Shown here piece by piece: positions 9,401-16,803 of a DNA stretch of 37,500 bases (the stretch's first letter is position 1; each line of letters opens with the position of its first letter). The position numbers were made by a program, and so were the translations under genes. The stretch is from Falsirhodobacter halotolerans (GTDB taxonomy: Bacteria; Pseudomonadota; Alphaproteobacteria; Rhodobacterales; Rhodobacteraceae): positions 1 to 37,500 of the forward strand of contig NZ_JALJAZ010000001.1 in assembly GCF_022899245.1 (NCBI RefSeq). Direction: 5' to 3'. The notes under the pieces are model-generated. The model saw nothing but the letters and a program-made list of their open reading frames with translations, searched no databases and had not been told where the DNA came from.

Positions 9401-9623
9401 TGCCCTCGATCCCGTTCAGCTCCTCCTCGATGGGCTGGGCGACGGAGCGATACATTTCTTCGGGCGTGGCCCCGGTATAGAAGGTGGAGATGGAGATCTG
9501 CGGCGGGGCCACCTGCGGATATTGGGCCACCGGCAGCTGGACCAGCGACAAGAGGCCCGCGATGACGATGAAGATCGATATGACCCAAGCCAGAATCGGC
9601 CGTGTGATGAAGAACTGGGACAT
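6489..9623 (-). CDS. RND multidrug efflux transporter, AcrB/HAE1 type
   Basis: This 1044-residue inner-membrane proton-driven exporter has the length typical of AcrB/MexB. It opens with MSQFFITRPILAWVISIF, the HAE1 N-terminus. The first pore-domain porter segment (GATPEEMYRSVAQPIEEELNG) follows. The proton-relay aspartate pair is in TM4 (GILVDDAIVVIENVERIM) and the partner Lys is in TM10 (GLSAKNAILIVEF). There are 12 hydrophobic segments. The substrate range cannot be read from sequence. It is the last gene of a tetR-MFP-RND operon; only 3 bases separate it from the MFP stop, with AGGAAT as ribosome site inside the end of that gene. No outer-membrane channel gene accompanies it, so a TolC-type protein from elsewhere would be needed. 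Confidence 0.96.
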   Translation of the reverse strand: MSQFFITRPILAWVISIFIVIAGLLSLVQLPVAQYPQVAPPQISISTFYTGATPEEMYRSVAQPIEEELNGIEGIQYFESTSDSSGAISINATFAPGTDVGVAQVDVQNAVARVEPVLPQAVVNQGINVEEAAQGFLLVLSITSSDGSLTSTALGDYLNRNVANEIRRIAGVGSAQVFASEEAMRVWIDPNKLTGFNMSPTEVISAIEAQNAQVAAGQIGADPNPIDQQLTATVLVRGQLQSAEEFGKIVLRANPDGSTVRLSDVARIEIGSDTYNFESRLNGQPAAAMGVQLSATGNALETSAAIKAKMDELTQFFPASVEYQIPYDTSPFVAASIEKVLHTLLEAVALVFIVMFIFLQNIRYTLIPIIVVPIALLGTVGVMLVAGLSINVLTMFAMVLAIGILVDDAIVVIENVERIMAQEGLGPREATRKAMGQIQGAIIGITLVLSAVFVPMAFFPGSTGIIYRQFALTMVVSILFSAFLALSLTPALCASFLKPIKDHHEKKGFFGWFNRKFDATSHRYSNGVRMLARRSFLMMAIYLVLVAVTAFGFLRLPTDFLPNEDQGFVITDVQTPPTASSQRTDAALRQIEQTFLGNENVVNTVAIRGFSFSGQGANAGLMFSTFKDYGDRDQTAADISNEMNMKLFGLKDAQAFTLSPPPIPGFGTSGGFSFRLEDRGSMGQQALQAAAAQLMAAAQEGGKVAGLRVEGLPNASQVTVEIDRDKAQTFGVTFADINRTIGTNLGSAYVNDFPNGGRLQRVIVQAEESDRMQAEQILDLTVRNVNGGMVPFSSFATVSWASGPSQVVGYNGYPAVRIAGQAVPGVSSGDAIAEMERLAGELPQGFAYEWTGQTLEEISSGNTAMLLFGMSILFVFLLLAGLYESWSIPFAVMLVTPLGILGCVAAVMLRDMPNDIYFKVGLIAIIGLSAKNAILIVEFAKDLRAEGMGLIDAAVEAAKLRFRPILMTSMAFTMGVVPLAIASGASAASQNALGTGVIGGMISATILAIFFVPVFFVFVLGAVLKLRGKDHDPTRPHHEDEAQA

Positions 9624-9626
9624 GGT

Positions 9627-10808
9627 TTATTCCTGCGGCGCAGCGGCGTCGGCGGAGGCCGCCGTGACGGTCTCCGGCGGCTGATAGGGTTCGGGGACGA
9701 CCTTGGCCTCGGGGAACAGCTTCTGCGCCCCTTCGACCACGACGCGGTCCCCGGCCTGCAGGCCATCCGTCACCAGCCAGCGCGATCCGATCGAATTGCC
9801 CAGCGTGACGGGGCGGGGTTGGGCGACATCGCCCTCGCCCACGACATAGACGGTGGTGGCACCCGAACTGTCGCGCTGCACCGCCATCTGCGGAATCGCC
9901 AGGGCGTTCTCGCGCACCGCCTGTTCGATCTGCACGCGGACATAGAGGCCGGGCAGCAGATAGCCGTCGGGGTTGGGGAATTCCGCCCGCAGGGTCACCT
10001 GCCCCGTGGTCTGATCGACGGTGGCTTCGGAAAACAACAGCTTGCCCGGATGATCGTAGGTGGAGCCGTCGTCGAACACCAGGCGGACGACCATCTCGTC
10101 CGGGCTGCTGGCGCTCAGCTGTCCGGCCTCCAGCGCGCGGCGCAGGGCCAGCACTTGCGACGAGGACTGGGTGAAATCGGCATAGACGGGATCAAGCTGC
10201 TGGATCGTGGCCATCACGTCGGTCTGGGCCGACACGAGCGCGCCTTCGGTGATGGTGGCGCGGCCGATCGTGCCGGAAATGGGGGCGCGCACTTCGGTGT
10301 AATCGAGGTTCAGTTGCGCCTCCTGCAACTGGGCCTGCGCCACGGCGATGTCGGCATCCGCCTGGGCCAAAGCCGACACGGCCGAATCATAGGCCGACCC
10401 GGAGGAAGCGTTGCGGTCGCGCAGTTCCTGCTGCCGGTCGGCCTCGGCGCGCGCGTTGGTTTGCGCGGCGCGGGCGCGGGCCAGCGTGCCTTCGGCGCTG
10501 GCCACCTGCACGCGGTATTGGGCAGGGTCGATGCGGTAAAGGATGTCCCCCGCGTTGACCAGCCCGCCCTGTTCGAACACCCGTTCCACCACGATGCCGC
10601 CCACACGGGGGCGCACTTCGGCGATGCGGGTGGCCGACACGCGCCCGGGAAGTTCGTTGATCACCGGCAGGGGTTCGGGCGCAAGCTCCACCACCGAAAC
10701 GGCGGTGGGCGGCATCTCGCCCCCACCCGGTGCCTGCGCGGCGGCGGGGGTCACGAGGGCCAGGGCGGGGGCCAGGAGGGCCAGAAGGGCGATGCGATAG
10801 CGGATCAT
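9627..10808 (-). CDS. RND efflux periplasmic adaptor (membrane fusion protein)
   Basis: This 393-residue adaptor is of the AcrA/MexA family. A signal peptide (MIRYRIALLALLAPALALVTPAAA) is followed by the biotinyl-lipoyl-like half-motif (RVSATRIAEVRPRVGGIV), a long coiled-coil hairpin rich in Ala/Gln/Arg (about residues 100-170), the second lipoyl half (NLDYTEVRAPISGTIGRATI) and the beta-barrel domain. The signal peptide ends in AAAQ with no lipobox cysteine, so unlike AcrA and MexA it is probably not a lipoprotein. The start is ATG 10808 with AAGG about 8 bases upstream; the longer upstream frame lacks a signal peptide. It links the RND pump to an outer-membrane channel. Confidence 0.95.
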   Translation of the reverse strand: MIRYRIALLALLAPALALVTPAAAQAPGGGEMPPTAVSVVELAPEPLPVINELPGRVSATRIAEVRPRVGGIVVERVFEQGGLVNAGDILYRIDPAQYRVQVASAEGTLARARAAQTNARAEADRQQELRDRNASSGSAYDSAVSALAQADADIAVAQAQLQEAQLNLDYTEVRAPISGTIGRATITEGALVSAQTDVMATIQQLDPVYADFTQSSSQVLALRRALEAGQLSASSPDEMVVRLVFDDGSTYDHPGKLLFSEATVDQTTGQVTLRAEFPNPDGYLLPGLYVRVQIEQAVRENALAIPQMAVQRDSSGATTVYVVGEGDVAQPRPVTLGNSIGSRWLVTDGLQAGDRVVVEGAQKLFPEAKVVPEPYQPPETVTAASADAAAPQE

Positions 10809-10843
10809 GGGAGGGACCTTGCTGGGGAGGGAGGTGCGGCCGG

Positions 10844-11401
10844 TCATTCGTCCGGCTGTGTAAGGAAGGTGCGGATATCGTCGAGAATCTGGCGACGGTC
10901 GTCGGGCGAAAAGGTGAACAGGTCCAGATATTCCATGGACATCACCCCGTGCAGGGCGGCCCAAGCCAGCCGCGCACGGCGGGGATCGCGCGTTTCGGCC
11001 AAGACCAGCTCGATATCCTCGCGGAAGCGGGCCTGCATCAGCGCGCGGCAGGCGTCGTCGCTGGACAGGCTGGCGGTAATTGCCATGGCGCAGGCGGTGT
11101 CCTCGTCGTTGCGCACCTTGCCGCAGAAGGCGAGCATGGCGTGCAGGAAGGGGTCCGGCTGTCCGTTCGGCACCTCGCTCAGGGCCTTGTCGATGCCCTC
11201 GCGCTTCTGGTTGATCTTCTGTTCGACGAACGCGGCCAGAAGCGCGCTCTTGTTCTGGAAGTCATAGACGACGCTGGACTTGCTGATCCCGGCCTCTTGC
11301 GCCACCGCGTCGATGCTCAGCCCGGCGACGCCGTGCTTTTTGACCACGGCTTCGATGGCATCCATCGTGTGGTTGCGGTCGATGGTCCGTTTGCGCCCCA
11401 T
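10844..11401 (-). CDS. TetR-family repressor of the efflux operon
   Basis: This 185-residue protein has an N-terminal TetR helix-turn-helix: MDAIEAVVKKHG, then LSIDAVAQEAGISKSSVVYDFQNKSALL (about residues 12-55). An alpha-helical ligand-binding domain with two cysteines follows. I chose ATG 11401 (MGRKRTIDRN) over the upstream ATG at 11455, because GGGG lies just in front of it and because the longer form would run through the operator-like inverted repeat at 11410-11437. It is the first gene of the operon, 35 bp before the adaptor gene, so it probably represses its own transcript and is released by a pump substrate. The inducer is unknown. Confidence 0.9.
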   Translation of the reverse strand: MGRKRTIDRNHTMDAIEAVVKKHGVAGLSIDAVAQEAGISKSSVVYDFQNKSALLAAFVEQKINQKREGIDKALSEVPNGQPDPFLHAMLAFCGKVRNDEDTACAMAITASLSSDDACRALMQARFREDIELVLAETRDPRRARLAWAALHGVMSMEYLDLFTFSPDDRRQILDDIRTFLTQPDE

Positions 11402-11409
11402 GATCCCCG

Positions 11410-11437
11410 TCCGAAAATTTCGATACAATCGTTCGGA
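11410..11437 (-). promoter_or_regulatory. Operator-like inverted repeat before tetR
   Basis: Outer arms TCCGAA (11410-11415) and TTCGGA (11432-11437) are exact inverted repeats. Within them CGAT-ACA-ATCG (11421-11431) forms an inner dyad, offset from the outer centre. It lies 9-36 bp upstream of the chosen tetR start, in the only stretch that can hold the operon promoter. Binding by the TetR protein is inferred from position and symmetry. Confidence 0.5.
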
Positions 11438-11485
11438 TATGGGGCGCTTTGCCAAGGGTCAAGGCTGTTTCCGCACGGACGTTTG

Positions 11486-11505
11486 GAAAAAACCCGCCCT
11501 GCGGC
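11486..11505 (-). terminator. Weak intrinsic terminator after aroQ
   Basis: On the minus strand, 11 bases past the aroQ stop, the short stem GCCGC-AGG-GCGG(G) is followed by six Ts (11487-11492). The stem is only 4-5 bp, so efficiency is doubtful; the position between aroQ and tetR makes sense. Confidence 0.4.
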
Positions 11506-11515
11506 GAAATGTCGG

Positions 11516-11950
11516 TCAGGGGGCCAGAAGAAAGGCCATGTGCCGGATCGACAGCACATATCCATGCGTGCCGAATCCCGCGATCACCCCATCCGCCCGC
11601 GCGCTGAGATAGGAGTGGTGGCGAAACCCCTCGCGCCGATGGACGTTCGAGATGTGCAGCTCGATCACCTTGCCGTCAAAGGCGTTCAGCGCGTCCAGGA
11701 TCGCCACCGAGGTGTGGGTATAGGCCCCGGCGTTGATCACGATCCCCCGCGCCGTGCCCCGTGCCTCCTGGATCCAATCCACCAGCTGCCCTTCATGGTT
11801 GGACTGGGCGCAGCGGACCTCGATCCCCAGCTCGCCCCCCATGCGCCGACACGACGCCTCCACATCGGCCAGCGTTTCGGCCCCATAGATCTCGGGCTGG
11901 CGCTGACCCAGAAGGTTCAGGTTCGGTCCGTTCAGGACAAGGATGGTCAT
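11516..11950 (-). CDS. aroQ: Type II 3-dehydroquinate dehydratase
   Basis: This 144-residue cytosolic enzyme converts 3-dehydroquinate to 3-dehydroshikimate, the third step of the shikimate pathway, or works in quinate breakdown. The N-terminus [23 protein letters not shown] gives Arg17 and the catalytic Tyr22; Asn73 and His79 are in [10 protein letters not shown], His99 is in [11 protein letters not shown], and Arg110 follows in EGFRHHSY. All match the type II active site, and the length is normal (about 145 residues). It starts 12 bp after the otsA stop on the same strand, so it is probably co-transcribed with otsBA, although there is no metabolic link; aroC is about 21 kb away in the same window. 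Confidence 0.97.
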   Translation of the reverse strand: MTILVLNGPNLNLLGQRQPEIYGAETLADVEASCRRMGGELGIEVRCAQSNHEGQLVDWIQEARGTARGIVINAGAYTHTSVAILDALNAFDGKVIELHISNVHRREGFRHHSYLSARADGVIAGFGTHGYVLSIRHMAFLLAP

Positions 11951-11962
11951 GGCGCGTCGCCC

Positions 11963-13399
11963 TCAGGTGTCGGACTGGGATGGGGCGGCATGGTCCCTCG
12001 AATGGCTCAGCGCCGCAAGATAGGATCGGCACCACGATCCGATGTCGTGTTCCAGAAGATAATCCATCATGTCCCGCCAGCGCGAGCGGCGCTCCTCCAG
12101 CGTCATGGTCAGGGCCCATTCCATCGCGCGGGCGGTCTGTTCGCTGTCATGCGGGTTGCACAGGACCGCGCCGCGCAGACCCCGCGCCGCGCCGGCGAAC
12201 CGCGACAGGACCAGCACGCCCGGATCGTCGGGATCCTGGGCGGCGACATATTCCTTGGCCACAAGGTTCATCCCGTCGCGCAAGGGGGTCACAAGCCCCA
12301 CCCGCGCCTGCCGGTAAAGACCCGCCAGCGCCTCACGCGCAACGCCCTGGTTGATATAGCGGATGGGCGTCCAGTCGATCCGCCCCATCGTTCCGTTCAC
12401 CCGTCCCGCCAGCGATTCGACCGTGGCCTGCATGTCGCGGTATTCGGGCACCTCGGACCGCGAGGACGGGGCGATCTGCAAGAGCGTCACATGGCCGCTG
12501 CGATCGGGGTTCAGTTCCAGAAACCGTTCGAACGCCAGGATGCGTTCGGGGATTCCCTTGGAATAATCCAGCCGGTCCACGCCGATGATCAGGTCGCGCC
12601 CGTTCATGGACCGGCGGACGTCCTGCACCTCGTCCATCTCCTCGGACTGGGCGGCAAGGCGGGCGAATTCCGCCGTCTCGATCCCGATGGGAAAGGTGGC
12701 GGCCTGGAAGGTGCGGCCATAGGCGCGCAGGGCGGCGGCGGCGGGGGCCGCCTCGGCCAGCGGGGTGTTCGGCGCGCGGCCCCCCACCCCTTCGCGGATC
12801 AGGCACGAGATGTAGTTGTCCAGATCGTGGTCCGTCTGAAACCCCACAAGGTCGTAGGAGGACAGGCCTTTCAGGATCTGGTCATAGATCGGCATGGCGA
12901 ACAGGATGTCGGCGGGCGGCCAGGGGATGTGCAGAAAGAAGCCGATGCGGTTCTTCACCCCCCGCCGCCGCAACTCCGCCGCCAGCGGGATCAGGTGATA
13001 GTCGTGCACCCAGATGATGTCGTCGGGTTCGATCAGCGGCATCAGGCGGTCCGCAAACAGCCGGTTCACGCGGAAATACCCGTCCTTGTCGCGCCGCGAA
13101 TATTCCGCAAGGTCGATGCGGCAATGAAACAGCGGCCACAGCACGCGGTTGGCAAAGCCGCTGTAATATTCGTCCACATCGCGCGAGGACAGGTCGGTCA
13201 GCACGTAATCGATGGCGCCGTGGCTGCGGCGATGGACGGGGCCGGGCTCTTCCTCGCCCGACTGGCCGGACCAGCCGAACCAGATGCCGCCCTCTTCCTG
13301 CAGGGCCGCATGGACCGCGACGGCAAGGCCGCCCGCAGGCAGTTTGCCATCCTTGTCCGGCAGCGGCACCCGGTTCGACACGACGATCATCCGGCTCAT
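11963..13399 (-). CDS. otsA: Trehalose-6-phosphate synthase
   Basis: This 478-residue GT20 glycosyltransferase makes trehalose-6-phosphate from UDP-glucose and glucose-6-phosphate. Recognisable pieces are the N-terminal MSRMIVVSNRVPLP, the GGLAVAVHAAL loop, IIWVHDYHLIPLA, DRLDYSKGIPERILAFERFL (Arg and Lys that bind UDP/phosphate) and the acceptor/nucleotide end LRDGMNLVAKEYVAAQ. The length is that of bacterial OtsA. The start codon overlaps the otsB stop by 4 bp (ATGA), which indicates translational coupling, with otsB first in the operon, the reverse of having synthase before phosphatase in the pathway. The product is used as compatible solute under osmotic or desiccation stress. Confidence 0.97.
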   Translation of the reverse strand: MSRMIVVSNRVPLPDKDGKLPAGGLAVAVHAALQEEGGIWFGWSGQSGEEEPGPVHRRSHGAIDYVLTDLSSRDVDEYYSGFANRVLWPLFHCRIDLAEYSRRDKDGYFRVNRLFADRLMPLIEPDDIIWVHDYHLIPLAAELRRRGVKNRIGFFLHIPWPPADILFAMPIYDQILKGLSSYDLVGFQTDHDLDNYISCLIREGVGGRAPNTPLAEAAPAAAALRAYGRTFQAATFPIGIETAEFARLAAQSEEMDEVQDVRRSMNGRDLIIGVDRLDYSKGIPERILAFERFLELNPDRSGHVTLLQIAPSSRSEVPEYRDMQATVESLAGRVNGTMGRIDWTPIRYINQGVAREALAGLYRQARVGLVTPLRDGMNLVAKEYVAAQDPDDPGVLVLSRFAGAARGLRGAVLCNPHDSEQTARAMEWALTMTLEERRSRWRDMMDYLLEHDIGSWCRSYLAALSHSRDHAAPSQSDT

Positions 13400-14136
13400 G
13401 ACACGATCCTTTCAAGGGCGGCACGCAACGCCGAGGGGGAGGGGAGATGCGCGGTGGCCGCCGTGGGTTCGGACGGATCGGCGATGCGGATCGACAGACC
13501 GCCCATGGCATTCGCCACGGGAAACATCGTCTCGTCCGTGACGTCATCGCCGATGGTGACGGGGCGACGGCCGGCAAAGGGCGCGCCCTCCATGAACGCC
13601 CGCACGGCCGATCCCTTGGTCGCCCCGGCGGGGCGCAGTTCGACGACCATCTTGCCGAACTGCAGCTCCCACCCCGGCGGCAGATCGTCCAGCAGCCCCT
13701 GCATCCAGGTCCTCATCTCCGCCTCACGCGCGGGGGCGGCGCGGTAATGCAGGCCAAGCGCGATGCCTTTGTCCTCCACCAGCAGATCGGGATCCTCTGC
13801 CAGCGGGGCCATCCGGGCGCGGGCCATATCCAACCCATCGGGCACGGGCAGGGCGGACAGCGGGTTCCCTGGCAGACGCCGCTGGAACCCGTGCAGCGCG
13901 GCCAGCGGAAAATTGTGGGGCGCAAAGGTCCGGTCCACCCAGGTCGCCTGCCGCCCCGTGACCAGTGCCAGCGCCCCGCCCTGACGGTCGGACACCCGCA
14001 TCAGCAGATCCGGCAGCCCGTCCGGGATCACGATCCCGTCCGGCGTGTCGGCCAGATCGATCAGGCAGCCGTCGATGTCCAGAAACAGGGCAAACCGGTC
14101 GGGGGCGTCGCGCACGGGGTCCAGGGGATGGGGCAT
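13396..14136 (-). CDS. otsB: Trehalose-6-phosphate phosphatase
   Basis: This 246-residue HAD-superfamily phosphatase releases trehalose from trehalose-6-phosphate. The HAD nucleophile motif is FLDIDGCLIDL (Asp20, Asp22; Cys replaces the usual Thr after DxDG). Motif II is in ALVTGRQ, a Lys lies in GATKGSAVRAF, and the acidic motif is TIGDDVTDETMF. The start is ATG 14136 (MPHPLDP) with GAGAGACG just upstream; the longer frame to 14415 would overlap the divergent SDR gene and reads as noise. It is the first gene of otsB-otsA-aroQ. The otsB leader shares a 127-bp gap with the divergent SDR. Confidence 0.94.
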   Translation of the reverse strand: MPHPLDPVRDAPDRFALFLDIDGCLIDLADTPDGIVIPDGLPDLLMRVSDRQGGALALVTGRQATWVDRTFAPHNFPLAALHGFQRRLPGNPLSALPVPDGLDMARARMAPLAEDPDLLVEDKGIALGLHYRAAPAREAEMRTWMQGLLDDLPPGWELQFGKMVVELRPAGATKGSAVRAFMEGAPFAGRRPVTIGDDVTDETMFPVANAMGGLSIRIADPSEPTAATAHLPSPSALRAALERIVS

Positions 14137-14206
14137 CGTCTCTCGCAAGGCTGTGTGTCGGGTGGAATGTGTTGCACGCGCCGCCGAAATCCACCGCACG
14201 TCGCGC

Positions 14207-14232
14207 GGAACCACATGCGCCGCCCATGCGCT
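14207..14232 (+). promoter_or_regulatory. Possible EcfG-type stress promoter of the first SDR gene
   Basis: GGAAC at 14207-14211 is followed after 17 bases by CGCT (14229-14232), close to the alphaproteobacterial general-stress sigma consensus GGAAC-N16-18-CGTT. GGAAC begins 57 bp upstream of the SDR start at 14264, the same distance as in front of the second SDR. The -10 match is imperfect. Confidence 0.35.
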
Positions 14233-14263
14233 GTCCCGGCACGCCCCGCTGATGGAGAGATGC

Positions 14264-15058
14264 ATGGACCGCGACGCCCCCGCCGATTTCACCCCGCGTT
14301 TTCCCGGATCGGGACGGTTGGCGGGCAAGGTGTGCCTGATTTCCGGCTCCTCCTCCGGCATCGGCCGGGCGGTGGCGATGCTGTTCGCGCGGGAAGGGGC
14401 GAAGGTCGTCGTCACCTATCACAAGGCCAAGGAGGAGGGGGACGAGGTGTTGGCCGCGGTGAAGGCCGAAGGGGCCGAGGGCCTTGCCCTGCATCTGGAC
14501 GCGACCGACCGCGCCTCCTGCCGTGCGGCGGTGGCGCAGACGGTGGAGGCCTTCGGCGGCCTGGACGTTCTTGTGTGCAATGCCGGCATCCAGAGGGTCG
14601 AGACCGACATCGCCCAGATCGACCCCGACTGGGTGGAGAAAATCTTCGCAACCAACGTCTACGGCTATATCTGGTTGGCGCAGGCGGCGTTGGAGCATAT
14701 GCGCGAAGGGGCGTCCATCGTCTGCACCACATCGGTCAACGCCTATCGCGGGCATCCGGTGCTTCTGGATTATTCGGCCACCAAGGGGGCGGAACTGGGC
14801 TTTCTGCGCGCGCTGGCCGCCAATCTGGCGGATAAGGGCATTCGCGTGAACGGTGTGGCCCCCGGCCCGATCTGGACCCCGCTGATCGGTGAGACGATGC
14901 CGGAAAACGTCGCCAATTTCGGCACCGACGTGCCGATGAAACGCCCCGGACAACCGAACGAGGTGGCGCCCGCCTATCTTTTCCTCGCCAGCGCCGATGG
15001 CAGCTATGTCACGGGGCAGGTCCTGCACCCCAACGGCGGAATTCCGATCAACGGGTGA
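14264..15058 (+). CDS. SDR-family NAD(P)-dependent oxidoreductase (first copy)
   Basis: This 264-residue short-chain dehydrogenase has the cofactor motif GSSSGIG at 28-34, NAG at 106-108 in VCNAGIQR, and the catalytic residues Ser157, Tyr170 and Lys174 (YSATKG). The C-terminal PGPIWTPLI segment is the same as in the SDR at 16800-17657, so the two are related. Proteins of this type (YhdF/YghA-like) are often annotated as general-stress dehydrogenases; the substrate is unknown. I chose ATG 14264 (MDRDAP) because GGAGAG lies 4 bases upstream. It stands divergent from otsBA and 59 bp before treZ, with which it may share a transcript. Confidence 0.92.
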   Translation: MDRDAPADFTPRFPGSGRLAGKVCLISGSSSGIGRAVAMLFAREGAKVVVTYHKAKEEGDEVLAAVKAEGAEGLALHLDATDRASCRAAVAQTVEAFGGLDVLVCNAGIQRVETDIAQIDPDWVEKIFATNVYGYIWLAQAALEHMREGASIVCTTSVNAYRGHPVLLDYSATKGAELGFLRALAANLADKGIRVNGVAPGPIWTPLIGETMPENVANFGTDVPMKRPGQPNEVAPAYLFLASADGSYVTGQVLHPNGGIPING

Positions 15059-15117
15059 TCCGCGCGGGAACCGTTTCGCCCCGCCTCGCTTGATCACCGG
15101 GATCAGCGGAGATGGCG

Positions 15118-16803
15118 ATGCAGCGACGGTATGGATGGGGCGCGGAGGAAATCGCGCCGGGGACGTGGAGCTTTGCCCTCTGGGCCCCCGATGCGCATGA
15201 GGTATTCGCCGAAACCGGCGGCCAGCGCATTGCGATGCCCCCCACGCAGGACGGCTGGCATGTCGGCACCGGCGCGGCACGGGCCGGCGACACCTATCGC
15301 CTGAACGTGGACGGCACCTCCATCCCCGATCCCGCATCGCGGGCGCAGGATGGGGATGTGCACGCGGCCTCCCTCCTCGTGCCGCCGGCCGATCCCCCCA
15401 TCTGGCCGGGCCGCCCATGGGAAGAGGCCGTCATCTTCGAGATGCATGTGGGCCTGTTCACGCCCGAAGGCACCTTCCGGGCCGCCATCGCCCGCCTGCC
15501 CGATCTTGCGCGGATGGGCATCACGGTGATCGAGGTCATGCCCATCGCCCAGTTTCCCGGCCAGCGGGGCTGGGGGTATGACGGGGTTCTGCACTATGCC
15601 CCCCACACCGCCTATGGCACGCCCGACGATGTCCGCGCCTTCGTCGCGGCGGCGCATGAGGCGGGGCTGAGCGTCATTCTGGACGTGGTGTTCAACCATT
15701 TCGGGCCGGACGGGGCCTGGATCCATCACGCATCCCCCACCTTTTTCGATCCGGACATCCAGACGCCCTGGGGCGCGTCGATCGCGTTCCACGAACCCGC
15801 CGTGCGGCGGTATTTCATCGACAACGCCCTTTACTGGCTGCGCGAATTCGGCTTCGACGGCTTTCGCTTCGATGCCGTGGACCAGATCCGCGACCGGGAG
15901 GAGCCGGAGTTTCTGGTCGAACTGGGCGAGGCCATCCGCGCCGAGGGGTTTGACCGTCCGATCCACCTGACCACCGAAGACAACCGCAACATCACCCGCC
16001 TGCATGACGAAAACGGCCCCTATGACGGCGAATGGAATGACGATTACCATCATTGCATCCACGTCCTGCTGACGGGCGAGACCTTCGATTATTATGCCAG
16101 TTTCGGCCCGGCCCCGTTCCACGATCTGTGCCTGTCGCTGGAATGCGGCTTTGTCGAACAGGGCCAGCCCCGCCCGCCACAGAAGACGGGACGGGGGGAG
16201 AAGTCCTGCGACCTGCCGTGGCACGCCTTCGTCAACTTCAACCAGAACCACGACCAGACCGGCAACCGCGCCAAGGGCGAACGCCTTCTCGCGCTCGCCG
16301 ATCCGCAGGCGGTGAAGGTGGCCCACGGGCTTTTGCTGCTGGGACCGTTCATCCCGATGCTGTTCATGGGCGAGGAGGCGGGTGAGACCGCGCCGTTCCA
16401 GTTCTTCGTCGATTTCGAAGGCGATCTGGCGGACGCCACCCGCAAGGGGCGGCATGACGAATTCCCCTCGGTCAAGGAATTTCCCGATCCGGTCGATCCG
16501 GCCACCTTCGAACGCTCCCGCCCCTATACGTCCGAGACGGCGGAAACGGCGGTGTGGCGGGATCTGACGGCGCGCCTTCTGGCCCTGCGCCATGACCGGA
16601 TCGTGCCGCTGATGAAAAGCGGACGGGCGGGCGATGCGGTGGTGGAACGGCTGGGCGGCCGGGCGCTGATCGCGACCTGGCCCTTTGCCTTGGGCACCTT
16701 GCGCGTGGCCGTGGATTTCGGCGGGGCCGAAAGCTTCCCCGAAGGCGGGGCCTTCCGAATGGAAGAAGGCCCCTACCGCCTTGCGGCGTTCCTCGACGCC
16801 TAG
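15118..16803 (+). CDS. treZ: Malto-oligosyltrehalose trehalohydrolase
   Basis: This 561-residue GH13 enzyme cleaves trehalose from malto-oligosyltrehalose ends (the second step of the TreY-TreZ route). It has an N-terminal beta-sandwich (about 1-90), then a TIM barrel: ILDVVFNHFGPDG, GFRFDAVDQI with the nucleophile Asp252, HLTTEDNRN with the acid Glu287, and the TreZ-typical FVNFNQNHDQTGNRAKGERLL. ATG 15118 (MQRRYG) is preferred to ATG 15112, because GGAG lies 6 bases before the former and touches the latter. No treY or treX is in the window, so its oligosaccharide substrate must be made elsewhere. It ends tail-to-tail with the second SDR with a 3-bp overlap. GGAAC sits 51 bp upstream. Confidence 0.95.
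   Translation: MQRRYGWGAEEIAPGTWSFALWAPDAHEVFAETGGQRIAMPPTQDGWHVGTGAARAGDTYRLNVDGTSIPDPASRAQDGDVHAASLLVPPADPPIWPGRPWEEAVIFEMHVGLFTPEGTFRAAIARLPDLARMGITVIEVMPIAQFPGQRGWGYDGVLHYAPHTAYGTPDDVRAFVAAAHEAGLSVILDVVFNHFGPDGAWIHHASPTFFDPDIQTPWGASIAFHEPAVRRYFIDNALYWLREFGFDGFRFDAVDQIRDREEPEFLVELGEAIRAEGFDRPIHLTTEDNRNITRLHDENGPYDGEWNDDYHHCIHVLLTGETFDYYASFGPAPFHDLCLSLECGFVEQGQPRPPQKTGRGEKSCDLPWHAFVNFNQNHDQTGNRAKGERLLALADPQAVKVAHGLLLLGPFIPMLFMGEEAGETAPFQFFVDFEGDLADATRKGRHDEFPSVKEFPDPVDPATFERSRPYTSETAETAVWRDLTARLLALRHDRIVPLMKSGRAGDAVVERLGGRALIATWPFALGTLRVAVDFGGAESFPEGGAFRMEEGPYRLAAFLDA

Noticed and set aside
10730-13747. 1005-codon plus-strand open frame over tetR, aroQ, otsA and otsB
   Set aside because: It covers four well-recognised minus-strand genes and has shadow composition and no ribosome site.
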